The notes beneath the pieces were generated by a model. The model did no database searches and was not told the origin of the DNA. It saw nothing but the letters and a program-made list of their open reading frames with translations. Positions 23,006 to 30,669 of a DNA stretch of 42,087 nucleotides are shown one piece after another (the first letter of the stretch is position 1; each line of letters starts with the position of its first letter). The translations under genes and the position numbers were made by a program. This DNA is from an uncultured Oscillospiraceae bacterium (lineage in GTDB: Bacteria; Bacillota; Clostridia; Oscillospirales; Acutalibacteraceae): assembly GCA_900552115.1 (NCBI GenBank), contig URYP01000006.1, positions 1 to 42,087 on the forward strand, read 5' to 3'.

Positions 23006-24400
23006 TTATTCTGAACGGCTTTCCCGCAGGGTAAGGAGCTGCGGAAGATGTTTCTTAACCTGCTGCTCCAGTTCCGCGTCGCCGATGACAGTATTGCGCC
23101 CGTCGGCGTATTCCGCATCAATCCATTCTTTAATTTTGGCGACTTCTGCGGAGCGCTTATCAATAGCCGCGTCGCCGTCAAGCCCAAAGTAGGTGTTGAT
23201 CCAGGCGGCGATGCCGGCGGCGCCGGAATGCGCGTCTACTACAACGATGGGGGGGCGTCCCAGGATATCAGTGGTGTTGAAAATGTTGTAAATTTCCTCG
23301 TCTTTCATCAAGCCGTCCGCGTGAATACCCGCGCGGGTAGCGTTGAACGCTCGACCGACAAACGGCGTGCGGGGCGGAATTTCAAAGTGCTGCTTCTGCT
23401 CAAAATGACGCGCGATATCGGTAATTACCCGCAGGTTCATACCGCCGTTATTCCCTTTGAGCTGGCAGTATTCGATGACCATGGCTTCCAGCGGCGTATT
23501 GCCGGTACGTTCACCGATACCCAGCATGGAGGTGTTGACCGAGGAGCAGCCGTACAGCCATGCCGTCACCGCATTGGGAACCGCATTGTAAAAATCGTTA
23601 TGCCCATGCCATTCGAGCTGGCTGCTGGGTACGCCGGAGTAGTTGGTCAGCCCGTACATGATCTGCTGGACGCTGCGGGGCAGCACGACGCCGGGGATTG
23701 AAGAACCCAGACCCAACGTGTCGCAGGCGCGCACCTTGACCGGGATGCCGCTGTCGCGAGACATTTCCATCAGCTTTTCCGCAAAGGGAAGCACAAAGCC
23801 GTAGAAATCGGCACGGGTGATGTCTTCGAAGTGGCAGCGCGGCACAATGCCGGCTTCCAGAGCGGCGTCGACGACCGACAGGTAGTTTTTAAGCGCTTCC
23901 TTACGGGTCCAGCCCATCTTTTTAAAGATGTGGTAATCGGAGCAGGAAACGAGAATGCCGGTTTCTTTCAGGCCCATGTCTTTGACAATGGCAAAATCCT
24001 CTTTTTTGGCCCGGATCCAGGAGGTGATCTGGGGAAAATCAAAACCCAGCTCCTGGCATTTGCGCACGGCCTCCTTATCCTTGGGTGAATACAGGAAAAA
24101 CTCCGTTTGGCGAACGATGCCGCTGCCGTTGTCCAGATTATGTAACAGGGTAAACAGCTCGACGATTTCCTCCACCGTATAAGGGGAGCGGGCCTGCTGG
24201 CCGTCGCGGAACGTCGTATCCGTAATGTGGATGTCCTCCGATAATTTCATGGGGACGACGCGATGGTTGAAGATCAGCTTGGGTATATCGTTATACGGAT
24301 ACATATTGCGGAACAAATTGGGTTTATCCACATCTGTGAATTGAAAACCCAGTTCCAAAAGGCCGCTTCTCTCGTTTAGTTTCGGTTTCATGCTGGCCAT
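23006..24400 (-). CDS. HMGL-family (DRE-TIM) condensing enzyme, 2-isopropylmalate/homocitrate/Re-citrate synthase-like
   Basis: 464 residues from ATG 24400 (AAGGAGG upstream). DRE-TIM metallolyase barrel: TDTTFRDGQQ at 60-69 with Arg65 and Asp66, and the metal-binding HGHND near residue 264. Such enzymes condense acetyl-CoA with a 2-oxo acid. The protein lacks the ~110-residue C-terminal regulatory domain of leucine-sensitive LeuA, has a ~50-residue N-terminal extension, and contains an unusual pair of motifs (GNTPLEAMV, GIHADGL). Length and plan fit Re-citrate synthase of strict anaerobes as well as homocitrate synthase; I cannot decide from sequence alone. It is a single gene with its own terminator. 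Confidence 0.75.
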   Translation of the reverse strand: MASMKPKLNERSGLLELGFQFTDVDKPNLFRNMYPYNDIPKLIFNHRVVPMKLSEDIHITDTTFRDGQQARSPYTVEEIVELFTLLHNLDNGSGIVRQTEFFLYSPKDKEAVRKCQELGFDFPQITSWIRAKKEDFAIVKDMGLKETGILVSCSDYHIFKKMGWTRKEALKNYLSVVDAALEAGIVPRCHFEDITRADFYGFVLPFAEKLMEMSRDSGIPVKVRACDTLGLGSSIPGVVLPRSVQQIMYGLTNYSGVPSSQLEWHGHNDFYNAVPNAVTAWLYGCSSVNTSMLGIGERTGNTPLEAMVIEYCQLKGNNGGMNLRVITDIARHFEQKQHFEIPPRTPFVGRAFNATRAGIHADGLMKDEEIYNIFNTTDILGRPPIVVVDAHSGAAGIAAWINTYFGLDGDAAIDKRSAEVAKIKEWIDAEYADGRNTVIGDAELEQQVKKHLPQLLTLRESRSE

Positions 24401-24452
24401 AAAACCCCTCCTTCTGTAAAAATCTGGTGAATTTGCTATAAGATTATCTTTA

Positions 24453-24458
24453 AGTATA
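24453..24458 (-). promoter_or_regulatory. Extended -10 promoter of the HMGL-family gene
   Basis: Minus strand TGC-TATACT (an extended -10, TATACT at 24458-24453). The -35 region TGGTAA is poor. The start site would be ~45 bp before the ATG. Confidence 0.5.
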
Positions 24459-24545
24459 GCAGAAAACCCGGCGGATTACCACCGGGTCGACAGAAGGTTC
24501 ACAAAAAGTTCACTACCTGTCCAGGCACGTTTTCGGCCGGAAAAA

Positions 24546-25184
24546 CTACCGGTTGGCGCGTCTGCGCCGGATATACGTGATGAGCAGCACAAAGAACAGT
24601 CCCCCGAATACCACCGCGCCGGTGATGCTGGCGATCAGGGCGATCGGCTGAAGGGATAATCCGGCCGGAGCGGCGGCGCTGTCCGCGGCTTCAGAGTCAA
24701 AGGTCCAAGTCAGAACCGGCGGTTCCTCCAATTCGCCGGCATAACGGAACGCACAGGATAAAGAGACGGAGAGCACCTTTTTTTCTCCGGCGGCCAGCTT
24801 GATTTGCAGGGCCGAAGCGTCGTTTGACGTAATGCGGCTGTATGAATCGTCAAACAAGACCGTATCGCCATCGCGAATTTGCAGCCGCAGGGCGTCTAAA
24901 TAGGTCATCGCGTCTGCGTTATCCTCGGGAAAATCCATTTCCGATAGGGTCAGCGTAACTTCTTTCGCAGAGGTGTTTTCCAGTACCAGTGTACCGCCAG
25001 AGCGGGTTTCGCCGGCGGTCAGGGCGGGCGCTTCCCAGAACGTGGATACGTTGGTGTTGGGCGAGGCCCATCGCGCCCCGGTATACACAAAAGTTTTTTC
25101 AAGCAGGGGTTGTGCGAAAACGTTCAGACAAAACATGCAGACACCGGCGGCTGTAACCGTCAGGAATCGTGCGACCCGCTTCAT
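24546..25184 (-). CDS. Membrane-anchored extracellular protein of unknown function (LamG partner)
   Basis: 212 residues. A Sec signal peptide (about 1-25) is followed by a ~150-residue extracellular beta-rich domain with GETRSGGTLVLENTSAKEVTLTL, reminiscent in style of beta-sandwich domains that carry a conserved N-linked strand pattern, and a C-terminal membrane segment (about 183-205) with a basic tail RRRRANR. I do not recognise a family. Its ATG overlaps the stop of the LamG gene by four bases, so the two proteins are made together and probably work together at the cell surface. Confidence 0.75.
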   Translation of the reverse strand: MKRVARFLTVTAAGVCMFCLNVFAQPLLEKTFVYTGARWASPNTNVSTFWEAPALTAGETRSGGTLVLENTSAKEVTLTLSEMDFPEDNADAMTYLDALRLQIRDGDTVLFDDSYSRITSNDASALQIKLAAGEKKVLSVSLSCAFRYAGELEEPPVLTWTFDSEAADSAAAPAGLSLQPIALIASITGAVVFGGLFFVLLITYIRRRRANR

Positions 25185-26200
25185 GACGGATCCCCTCCCG
25201 GGGAAGCCGGCGGCTTCTTCTTACCAAAAATCAGGGAGCCGGCGGTCAGCAGGATGAAGACCCCCAGGCCGCACCCGCCGACCAGCAGGGCTACTTCCAG
25301 GGCCTTGTCCCGGGTGGTGGTGTTGGGATCTCCGCCGGTGGTCGAGGAGGTAGAGGGCCGGGTAGTCGCGCTGGATTTCGTCGAGGAAGGCACCGTGGCA
25401 CCGGCGGCCAGCGGATCGGCGCCGGCAGCAAGTATGAGCAGCTGGTCAGCGCTCAGATCAAAGCCATAAATTTCCACGTCGTCCACCAGGGCGTTCAGGG
25501 ACGCGTCCCCCTCCATGCCGCCGCCAATGCGCAGGTAATTAGGATTCAGCTCCCGCAGACCGATGCTCCAGAGGGCCTGCGCAAACAGCGTGCCGTCCAC
25601 ATACAGCGATATATAGGGCTGCCGCGCGACTATGGCGATGTGGTGCCATTCGTTTTGGGACAGAGCGGTGTTCACATTGGGATCGGGGTCGCTGGCCTTA
25701 AAAGCGGTTTCACGGCTGCCCCCCACCATGACGTCTAAAAATAAGCCGTTGACAATTTTGCCGCTGCCATCGGGCTTGGAGGCGTCCCGGTGGTGCGGGG
25801 AAACGGCAATATAGTTGTCCCCGTCCTGCGCAATGGTCATGAGGCGCTGGTCCAGGTCGCCGTCCGCGTCCGCGCCTTTCCAGTTCACCCACATGGACAC
25901 GCTGAAATTGGTCAGCCGCAGGCGGTTATAGCCAATCTCCAAAAAGTCGTCCTGACCGCTCAGGGATACCGCTTTGCCGTGGCCGCTGCGCCCATCGACC
26001 CAGGTAATATCCTCCAGCGATTTTTCCGCGCCGTTCTGATAATATGTTACATAGTCGCTGTCAGCCACCCCCGGCTCACTGGCCATGATGAGGCGGCCGT
26101 CTTCGGAATAGCCGTCCGGAATGGAAAATGCGGCGGCCGCCGACCACTGCCCAACCAGCAGGGCTGCGACGACAGCCAGTGCCCCTATACGTTTTCGCAT
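25181..26200 (-). CDS. Surface protein with LamG/concanavalin-like domain and C-terminal membrane anchor
   Basis: 339 residues from ATG 26200 (GGAGGCGC ribosome site); the open frame extends upstream into the promoter region and is rejected. Signal peptide about 1-23, then a LamG-like fold (about 50-255) with typical features: HGKAVSLSGQDDFLEIG, FSVSMWVNWKG, NEWHHIAIV, ISLYVDGTL and LVDDVEIYGFDLS. A Thr/Ser-rich linker (about 264-295) leads to one membrane helix (about 300-322) and a short basic tail KKKPP. LamG domains bind glycans or protein ligands; none is identifiable here. First gene of a two-gene operon with its partner downstream. Confidence 0.85.
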   Translation of the reverse strand: MRKRIGALAVVAALLVGQWSAAAAFSIPDGYSEDGRLIMASEPGVADSDYVTYYQNGAEKSLEDITWVDGRSGHGKAVSLSGQDDFLEIGYNRLRLTNFSVSMWVNWKGADADGDLDQRLMTIAQDGDNYIAVSPHHRDASKPDGSGKIVNGLFLDVMVGGSRETAFKASDPDPNVNTALSQNEWHHIAIVARQPYISLYVDGTLFAQALWSIGLRELNPNYLRIGGGMEGDASLNALVDDVEIYGFDLSADQLLILAAGADPLAAGATVPSSTKSSATTRPSTSSTTGGDPNTTTRDKALEVALLVGGCGLGVFILLTAGSLIFGKKKPPASPGGDPS

Positions 26201-26248
26201 AAAGCGCCTCCTGTCTGTAGAAGAACGGATTGCTTTCATATCATTGTT

Positions 26249-26277
26249 AGTATACCAATTTGCCGTTCGCTTGTCCA
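26249..26277 (-). promoter_or_regulatory. Promoter of the LamG operon
   Basis: Minus strand TGGACA at 26277-26272, a 17-bp spacer, and TATACT at 26254-26249. It is divergent from the glgP promoter. Confidence 0.7.
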
Positions 26278-26370
26278 CCCGTAAATCTTGCGAAAAAAGC
26301 GCGCAATACTGCGAAAAAGAAAAACAAAGCCGTCTGTGTTTGCCGAATCCGTTTCCCAAAGGGGAATTGG

Positions 26371-26399
26371 TTGCAAAGAAACAGGCGATACTATATAAT
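26371..26399 (+). promoter_or_regulatory. Promoter of glgP
   Basis: TTGCAA at 26371-26376, a 17-bp spacer, and a perfect TATAAT at 26394-26399. The ATG at 26424 follows after a leader of about 17 nt. Confidence 0.85.
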
Positions 26400-26423
26400 G
26401 ATAACAGGAAAGGGTTTGATATT

Positions 26424-28895
26424 ATGCCACAACAAAAACGACATACCGCCCCGGCGGACGCCATTGTCCCTTCCGCTTTTACGGCCCCGACGCAGCAGGA
26501 ACTTAAGCAGCAGATCGAGGCCAGGCTGCTGCATCATTTTTCCGTCCAGCCGGAAGAGGCCACCAATGAGAATTTGTACAACGCCCTGGTGCTGGTTCTG
26601 CGGGACTGGATGCGGACCCGGCGTGTGACCTACATTTCACAGGCGGGCCAAGAACAGGCCAAGCAGGTCTATTATCTCTGCATGGAATTTTTAATGGGAC
26701 GTTCCCTGAAAAATACGCTGTATAACCTGAACCTGACCGATATGGCCGGGAAAGTGCTGGGAGAATGGGGCGTAAAGCTGGAGAATCTGTACGAACTGGA
26801 ACCCGACGCTGGGCTTGGCAACGGCGGGCTGGGCCGGCTGGCCGCCTGCTTCCTGGACGGCCTCGCTACCCAGGGTATTCCCGCGATCGGGTATTCCCTG
26901 CTTTATGAATACGGGATTTTCCGCCAGAAGCTGGTAGACGGATGGCAGACCGAGCTGCCCGACTATTGGCTCCCCGGCGGGGAAAGCTGGCTGCAGGCAC
27001 GGCCTGAGCTGGCCAAAAAGGTGCGCTTTGGCGGCAAAATACAGGAATGGTGGGATGGCGACGGGTATCATCATGTCCGCCATGACCAGGCGACCGAGGT
27101 AATCGCACAGCCTTATGATATGATGGTGTCCGGCAAGGACGGCCGGGGGATATCCACCCTGCGCCTGTGGCGGGCGACGTCGCCGGGCATGGATATGTCC
27201 CTGTTCAACCAGGGAGATTACATGCGCGCCATGGAACAGAAGGCCATGGCCGAGGTCATCACCCAGGTGCTGTATCCGGCCGATAACCACCGGGAGGGGA
27301 AATCCCTGCGCTTGACGCAGCAGTATTTCCTGGTGTCCGCGTCGGTGCAGGATATTGTGCAGCGGCATCTGGAGGAATACGGCACCATGGACAATCTGCC
27401 TGACCGGGCGGCTCTGCACATCAACGACACCCATCCCACGCTGGCCATCCCGGAGCTGATGCGGATTATGATGGACGAATGCGGCTACAGCTGGGATCAG
27501 GCATGGGATATGGTGACGCGCACCGTGGCGTATACCAACCATACGGTCATGGCCGAGGCGCTCGAGTGCTGGCCGGAGGACCTGTTCCAGGAGAGGTTGC
27601 CCCGCATTTATCAGATTGTCAAGGAAATTAACAACCGTTTCAGCGAAGCCATGATGGAGGCGACCGGCGGCGACCGTGAAAAAGTGGGCCGCATGGCTAT
27701 TATCAGCTTCGGCGTGGTGCGCATGGCCAATTTGTGTGTGGCGGCGGCCCACGCGGTCAACGGCGTGTCCCGCCTGCACAGCGACATTTTAAAGGCGGAT
27801 GTGTTCAAGGACGCCTATTCGGTGATGCCGGAAAAATTCGGAAACGTCACCAACGGCATCGCGCACCGCCGCTGGCTGTGCCAGGCCAATCCGGAGCTGA
27901 CGGCGTTTATCAAGGGACAGATCGGCGATGGGTTTGTACTGGACGCGGCGCAGCTTGAAAAGCTGCGGCCCCTGGCGGAGGATCCGGCGGCGCTCGAGCA
28001 ATTTATGGCGATTAAGCGAAGCAATAAAGAGCATCTGGCCGCTTATGTGAAGAAAACCGCCGGCATTGCTATCGATCCGGACTCGCTGTTTGATGTGCAG
28101 GTGAAACGCTTGCATGAATATAAGCGGCAACATCTCAATGCGCTGCATATCCTGCACCGGTATTTGGAGATCAAGGACAATCCCCATATGGACGTTGTAC
28201 CCCGCACCTACCTGTTTGCGGCCAAGTCTGCGCCCGGTTATTTTCTGGCGAAAAAGATCATCCAGTTTATCTATGCGTTATCGCAGGAGATCGAGCGGGA
28301 CCCGGCCGTGCGGGATAAACTGCGGGTGGTGTATCTGGAAGATTACCGGGTGACTTTGGCCGAGCGGCTGATGCCGGCGGCGGACATCTCCGAACAGATT
28401 TCGCTGGCGGGAACCGAGGCCAGCGGCACCGGCAATATGAAGCTGATGATGAACGGGGCGATTACCCTGGGTACGCTGGACGGCGCGAACGTCGAAATTT
28501 GTGAGGCGGTGGGCCGCGACAACATGTTTCTGTTCGGCATGACCGCCGAGGAAGCCGAGACGCTGAAGCCTCATTACGACCCGCAGGCGCTGTATACCGG
28601 CAACCCGCATATCCACCGGGCCATCGACCAGATGTATAAGGGTGTAAACGGCGTCACCTTTGGGGAGATTGCCGGATCCCTGACCAGCCGCGATCCCTAT
28701 ATGGTGCTGGCGGATTTTGAGGACTATGCCCGCGCTCAGGCGTTGTCGGCGCAGGCCTATACCGACCGCGGACAGTGGGCGCGCATGGCGCTGCTGAACA
28801 CCGCCTGCAGCGGCGGCTTTGCGGCGGACCGGGCAATCCGGGAGTATGCGGACAATATCTGGCATGCCGCCCCGCTTAAATATAACGATAACTGA
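26424..28895 (+). CDS. glgP: Glycogen/starch phosphorylase
   Basis: 823 residues from ATG 26424, near the usual 810-850; the frame runs open further upstream, but the promoter at 26371-26399 and the AGGAAAGGG site fix this start. GT35 family: cleaves alpha-1,4-glucan with phosphate to give glucose-1-phosphate. Seen: the conserved YYLCMEFLMGRSL, the GNGGLGRLAACFLD loop, HINDTHPTLAIPELMR, VKRLHEYKRQ, and the PLP site EASGTGNMKLMMNGA with the Schiff-base Lys around residue 674. No other glycogen gene is in the window. Confidence 0.97.
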   Translation: MPQQKRHTAPADAIVPSAFTAPTQQELKQQIEARLLHHFSVQPEEATNENLYNALVLVLRDWMRTRRVTYISQAGQEQAKQVYYLCMEFLMGRSLKNTLYNLNLTDMAGKVLGEWGVKLENLYELEPDAGLGNGGLGRLAACFLDGLATQGIPAIGYSLLYEYGIFRQKLVDGWQTELPDYWLPGGESWLQARPELAKKVRFGGKIQEWWDGDGYHHVRHDQATEVIAQPYDMMVSGKDGRGISTLRLWRATSPGMDMSLFNQGDYMRAMEQKAMAEVITQVLYPADNHREGKSLRLTQQYFLVSASVQDIVQRHLEEYGTMDNLPDRAALHINDTHPTLAIPELMRIMMDECGYSWDQAWDMVTRTVAYTNHTVMAEALECWPEDLFQERLPRIYQIVKEINNRFSEAMMEATGGDREKVGRMAIISFGVVRMANLCVAAAHAVNGVSRLHSDILKADVFKDAYSVMPEKFGNVTNGIAHRRWLCQANPELTAFIKGQIGDGFVLDAAQLEKLRPLAEDPAALEQFMAIKRSNKEHLAAYVKKTAGIAIDPDSLFDVQVKRLHEYKRQHLNALHILHRYLEIKDNPHMDVVPRTYLFAAKSAPGYFLAKKIIQFIYALSQEIERDPAVRDKLRVVYLEDYRVTLAERLMPAADISEQISLAGTEASGTGNMKLMMNGAITLGTLDGANVEICEAVGRDNMFLFGMTAEEAETLKPHYDPQALYTGNPHIHRAIDQMYKGVNGVTFGEIAGSLTSRDPYMVLADFEDYARAQALSAQAYTDRGQWARMALLNTACSGGFAADRAIREYADNIWHAAPLKYNDN

Positions 28896-28910
28896 ACACG
28901 ACTTAAGAAA

Positions 28911-28939
28911 GAGGGAGCCGCAGATGCTGCGGCTCCCTC
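28911..28939. terminator. Strong hairpin after glgP
   Basis: A 13-bp perfect stem (28911-28923 with 28927-28939), loop ATG. No T-run follows on the plus strand. On the minus strand the tail CTCTTTCTTAAG is T-rich, so it might serve transcripts from the right. Confidence 0.5.
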
Positions 28940-29021
28940 CGTAATGTATAAGGCATTTTATGAGGCGGGTATTATCGCACGCCCTGACAGAGCAGGATCT
29001 CGAGAAAAGCGGAGAGCATAA

Positions 29022-29046
29022 GGCTCCGGCCTTTTAGGCCGGAGCC
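29022..29046. repeat. 11-bp GC-rich inverted repeat
   Basis: Stem 29022-29032 with 29036-29046, loop TTT. No T-run on either strand. It shares the GGCTCC/GGAGCC ends with the hairpins at 22883-22922 and 28911-28939. Confidence 0.45.
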
Positions 29047-29092
29047 ATTGGAAGAATGGCGTTGCCGCCCTTCTTCTCCCTAAAATTAGATT

Positions 29093-29197
29093 TCAACGGT
29101 TGGCCTGCGGCACCGCCACCTGTCTGTGCTTGTCCAGCACCAGCATCACCGCATAATCCACGCCGCTGATACACTTTCTGTCCGCTAATAACAGCAT
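29093..29197 (-). pseudogene. Possible gene remnant (34 codons)
   Basis: An open frame of 34 residues on the minus strand with gene-like third-base GC and a plausible C-terminal sequence (VDYAVMLVLDKHRQVAVPQ). It has no ribosome site before the ATG, and a stop lies two codons upstream. It may be the leftover tail of a lost gene; I do not recognise the family. Confidence 0.2.
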
Positions 29198-29212
29198 AAT
29201 TTATAGCGGACA
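29179..29212. promoter_or_regulatory. 9-bp inverted repeat next to a -10 box
   Basis: TGTCCGCTA (29179-29187) and TAGCGGACA (29204-29212) form a perfect inverted repeat with a 16-bp spacer. The second arm sits just upstream of TATAAT at 29224-29229, so it could be an operator. Confidence 0.3.
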
Positions 29213-29223
29213 AATAGTCAAGC

Positions 29224-29229
29224 TATAAT
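29224..29229 (+). promoter_or_regulatory. -10 box before the structured non-coding stretch
   Basis: Perfect TATAAT. The -35 region (TTATAG at 17 bp spacing) is weak. A transcript from here would start near 29236. Confidence 0.35.
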
Positions 29230-29235
29230 AATACA

Positions 29236-29895
29236 CATGAAAGTAACATCCATTTATTCATGATTTTCTTTTTCCGCTCAGGCCGCGGGGGCCCATCCTT
29301 TCTCGGCGGAGAAAGGATGCAAAGACGCGCCAAGAGCAACATGGCCGAGCGCCCGCGGTGCGGGAAGAAGCGAGGGTGTGTTGGCGCCGTGGTCGGCGAG
29401 CGGCAGAACGCGATAGCGTTCCAGCCGGAGCCGGGTACCACAAGAGTGTATCCCCCCCTTGGCCATCCCCCCTATAGCGATTTAAGTTTACAGGCAAGGC
29501 TGGTACACGACTGTACCTCGTGGCACAAACGAGGGGTTAGCGTGGGTGGCCAAAATCATCGCCATTCCCATCTCATTCCTCGCGCATCGTTCCGACTATT
29601 GCAGCGCACTACATTCTGCTAACTATTAACTCCAAGTACGTTTTAAAGATAGGCTATAACACGCAACTTATGGATACACAGTAACTCAACGGGTCTCCCC
29701 AGTGATCTTTGCCTCCTTTCAAATTGAGTAAATGGAGAATACCTTAAGGGATTCTTCCAATGGCTCACGCCGATAGGCGGGAGATTATGCGCGGCCTGAC
29801 GGGAATAGGAATGAATTGAAACTGCCAGATTCAATGCCATGCAATTAGTTTATAAAACAAGAGCGAACGGAGGTTATCCGTTCGCTCTTGTTTAT
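29236..29895 (+). ncRNA. Candidate large structured RNA (~660 nt)
   Basis: No supportable gene, yet strong local folding: an 11-bp perfect hairpin 29294-29319 (loop GGCG); GCGCCAA/TTGGCGC (29327-29333 with 29381-29387) enclosing a CCCGC/GCGGG hairpin; GAACGC-GATA-GCGTTC (29406-29421); a 10-pair outer stem 29459-29468 with 29544-29553 (one G-U pair) enclosing GGTACA/TGTACC (29502-29517); CGCC-GATA-GGCG near 29785; and a terminal hairpin at 29855-29893. Several large Firmicute RNAs (OLE, ROOL, GOLLD) have this size, but I cannot match any of them. The strand rests only on the -10 box. A decayed mobile element is the alternative. Confidence 0.3.
29855..29895. terminator. Strong bidirectional terminator
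   Basis: A 17-bp perfect stem (29855-29871 with 29877-29893) with loop GGTTA. On the minus strand it follows the ABC permease gene and ends in TTTTATAAA; on the plus strand it would end the candidate RNA with TTTATTTG. Confidence 0.9.
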
Positions 29896-29901
29896 TTGAT
29901 C

Positions 29902-30669
29902 TTACAGGGCTTTCCTTCTCAGCAGGCGGCAGGCCAGCCATAAAAACAGCGCGGTGAGCAACATCGTAACGGCAAAGGGGATAAGAAGATCGGTGGGTTC
30001 CGCCGTCTGCCGGATCAGAGGCATGTTCTGCGTGGCAAGGGCCAGCGGCAGGTACGCGCCGGCACTGGGCAGCAGATTCACAAGAAACTGGACCGCCACC
30101 ACCCCGCCGGTAAACAGCAGACAGGCATAAGTGGAGCGGAACAGAGCACCGCCAAGCAAAACGGCGCTGATCAGGAAAATGCCGAACAGCCACAAGCCCA
30201 GCACGGCCAGCGCCAATCGGATGACGGGGATGCCCGGCTCCCAGAAAAAGCGGGTGTAGAACAGCGACGCGCCAAAACAAAGCAGATAGGCCCCGGTCCA
30301 TACCGTTCCGGCCATGGTGGCTTTGGCCAGGATCACGCTGCGGCGGGACAATCCTTTGGGCACCAGATGCGTCAGCGTACCGGCCGTGTACTCACCGGCC
30401 AGGGTGCCCGAAAGCGCCAGCACGAAAACAATCAGGCCGATTTGGCAGACATTTTTGAAGAACTGCTCCCACGCATCCCTCTCAGAGGGGGGCGGGAGCG
30501 TGATATTGACGCCTTCTGCCATCATGGATTTCATCAGCTCCGGCAGATAACGGGCGGACAGCGGCCCCATGATTCCCAGCATCAGGAATACCGCCGCCAT
30601 GATCAGCAGCTTATAAGTACGAACCCATTCCATCCATTCCTTTTTTACAAAAGCTTTATACGCGTTCAT
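29902..30669 (-). CDS. ABC-2 type transporter permease (YxlG-like)
   Basis: 255 residues with six predicted membrane segments (approximately 22-40, 75-95, 118-140, 147-168, 178-200, 230-248). The N-terminus (KKEWMEWVRTYK) and the GEYTAGTLTHLVPKGLSR motif between the second and third segments are typical of ABC-2 permeases that export peptides, lipids or drugs. Substrate unknown. It overlaps the ATPase gene by four bases and is the last gene of the operon. The arrangement XRE regulator, PLDc_N protein, ATPase, permease parallels yxlE-yxlF-yxlG of Bacillus. Confidence 0.88.
   Translation of the reverse strand: MNAYKAFVKKEWMEWVRTYKLLIMAAVFLMLGIMGPLSARYLPELMKSMMAEGVNITLPPPSERDAWEQFFKNVCQIGLIVFVLALSGTLAGEYTAGTLTHLVPKGLSRRSVILAKATMAGTVWTGAYLLCFGASLFYTRFFWEPGIPVIRLALAVLGLWLFGIFLISAVLLGGALFRSTYACLLFTGGVVAVQFLVNLLPSAGAYLPLALATQNMPLIRQTAEPTDLLIPFAVTMLLTALFLWLACRLLRRKAL

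Noticed and set aside
29260..29622. 120-codon plus-strand frame and several minus-strand frames in the hairpin region
   Set aside because: No ribosome sites, no domain, and the sequence is dominated by perfect hairpins, which argues for RNA structure rather than protein.
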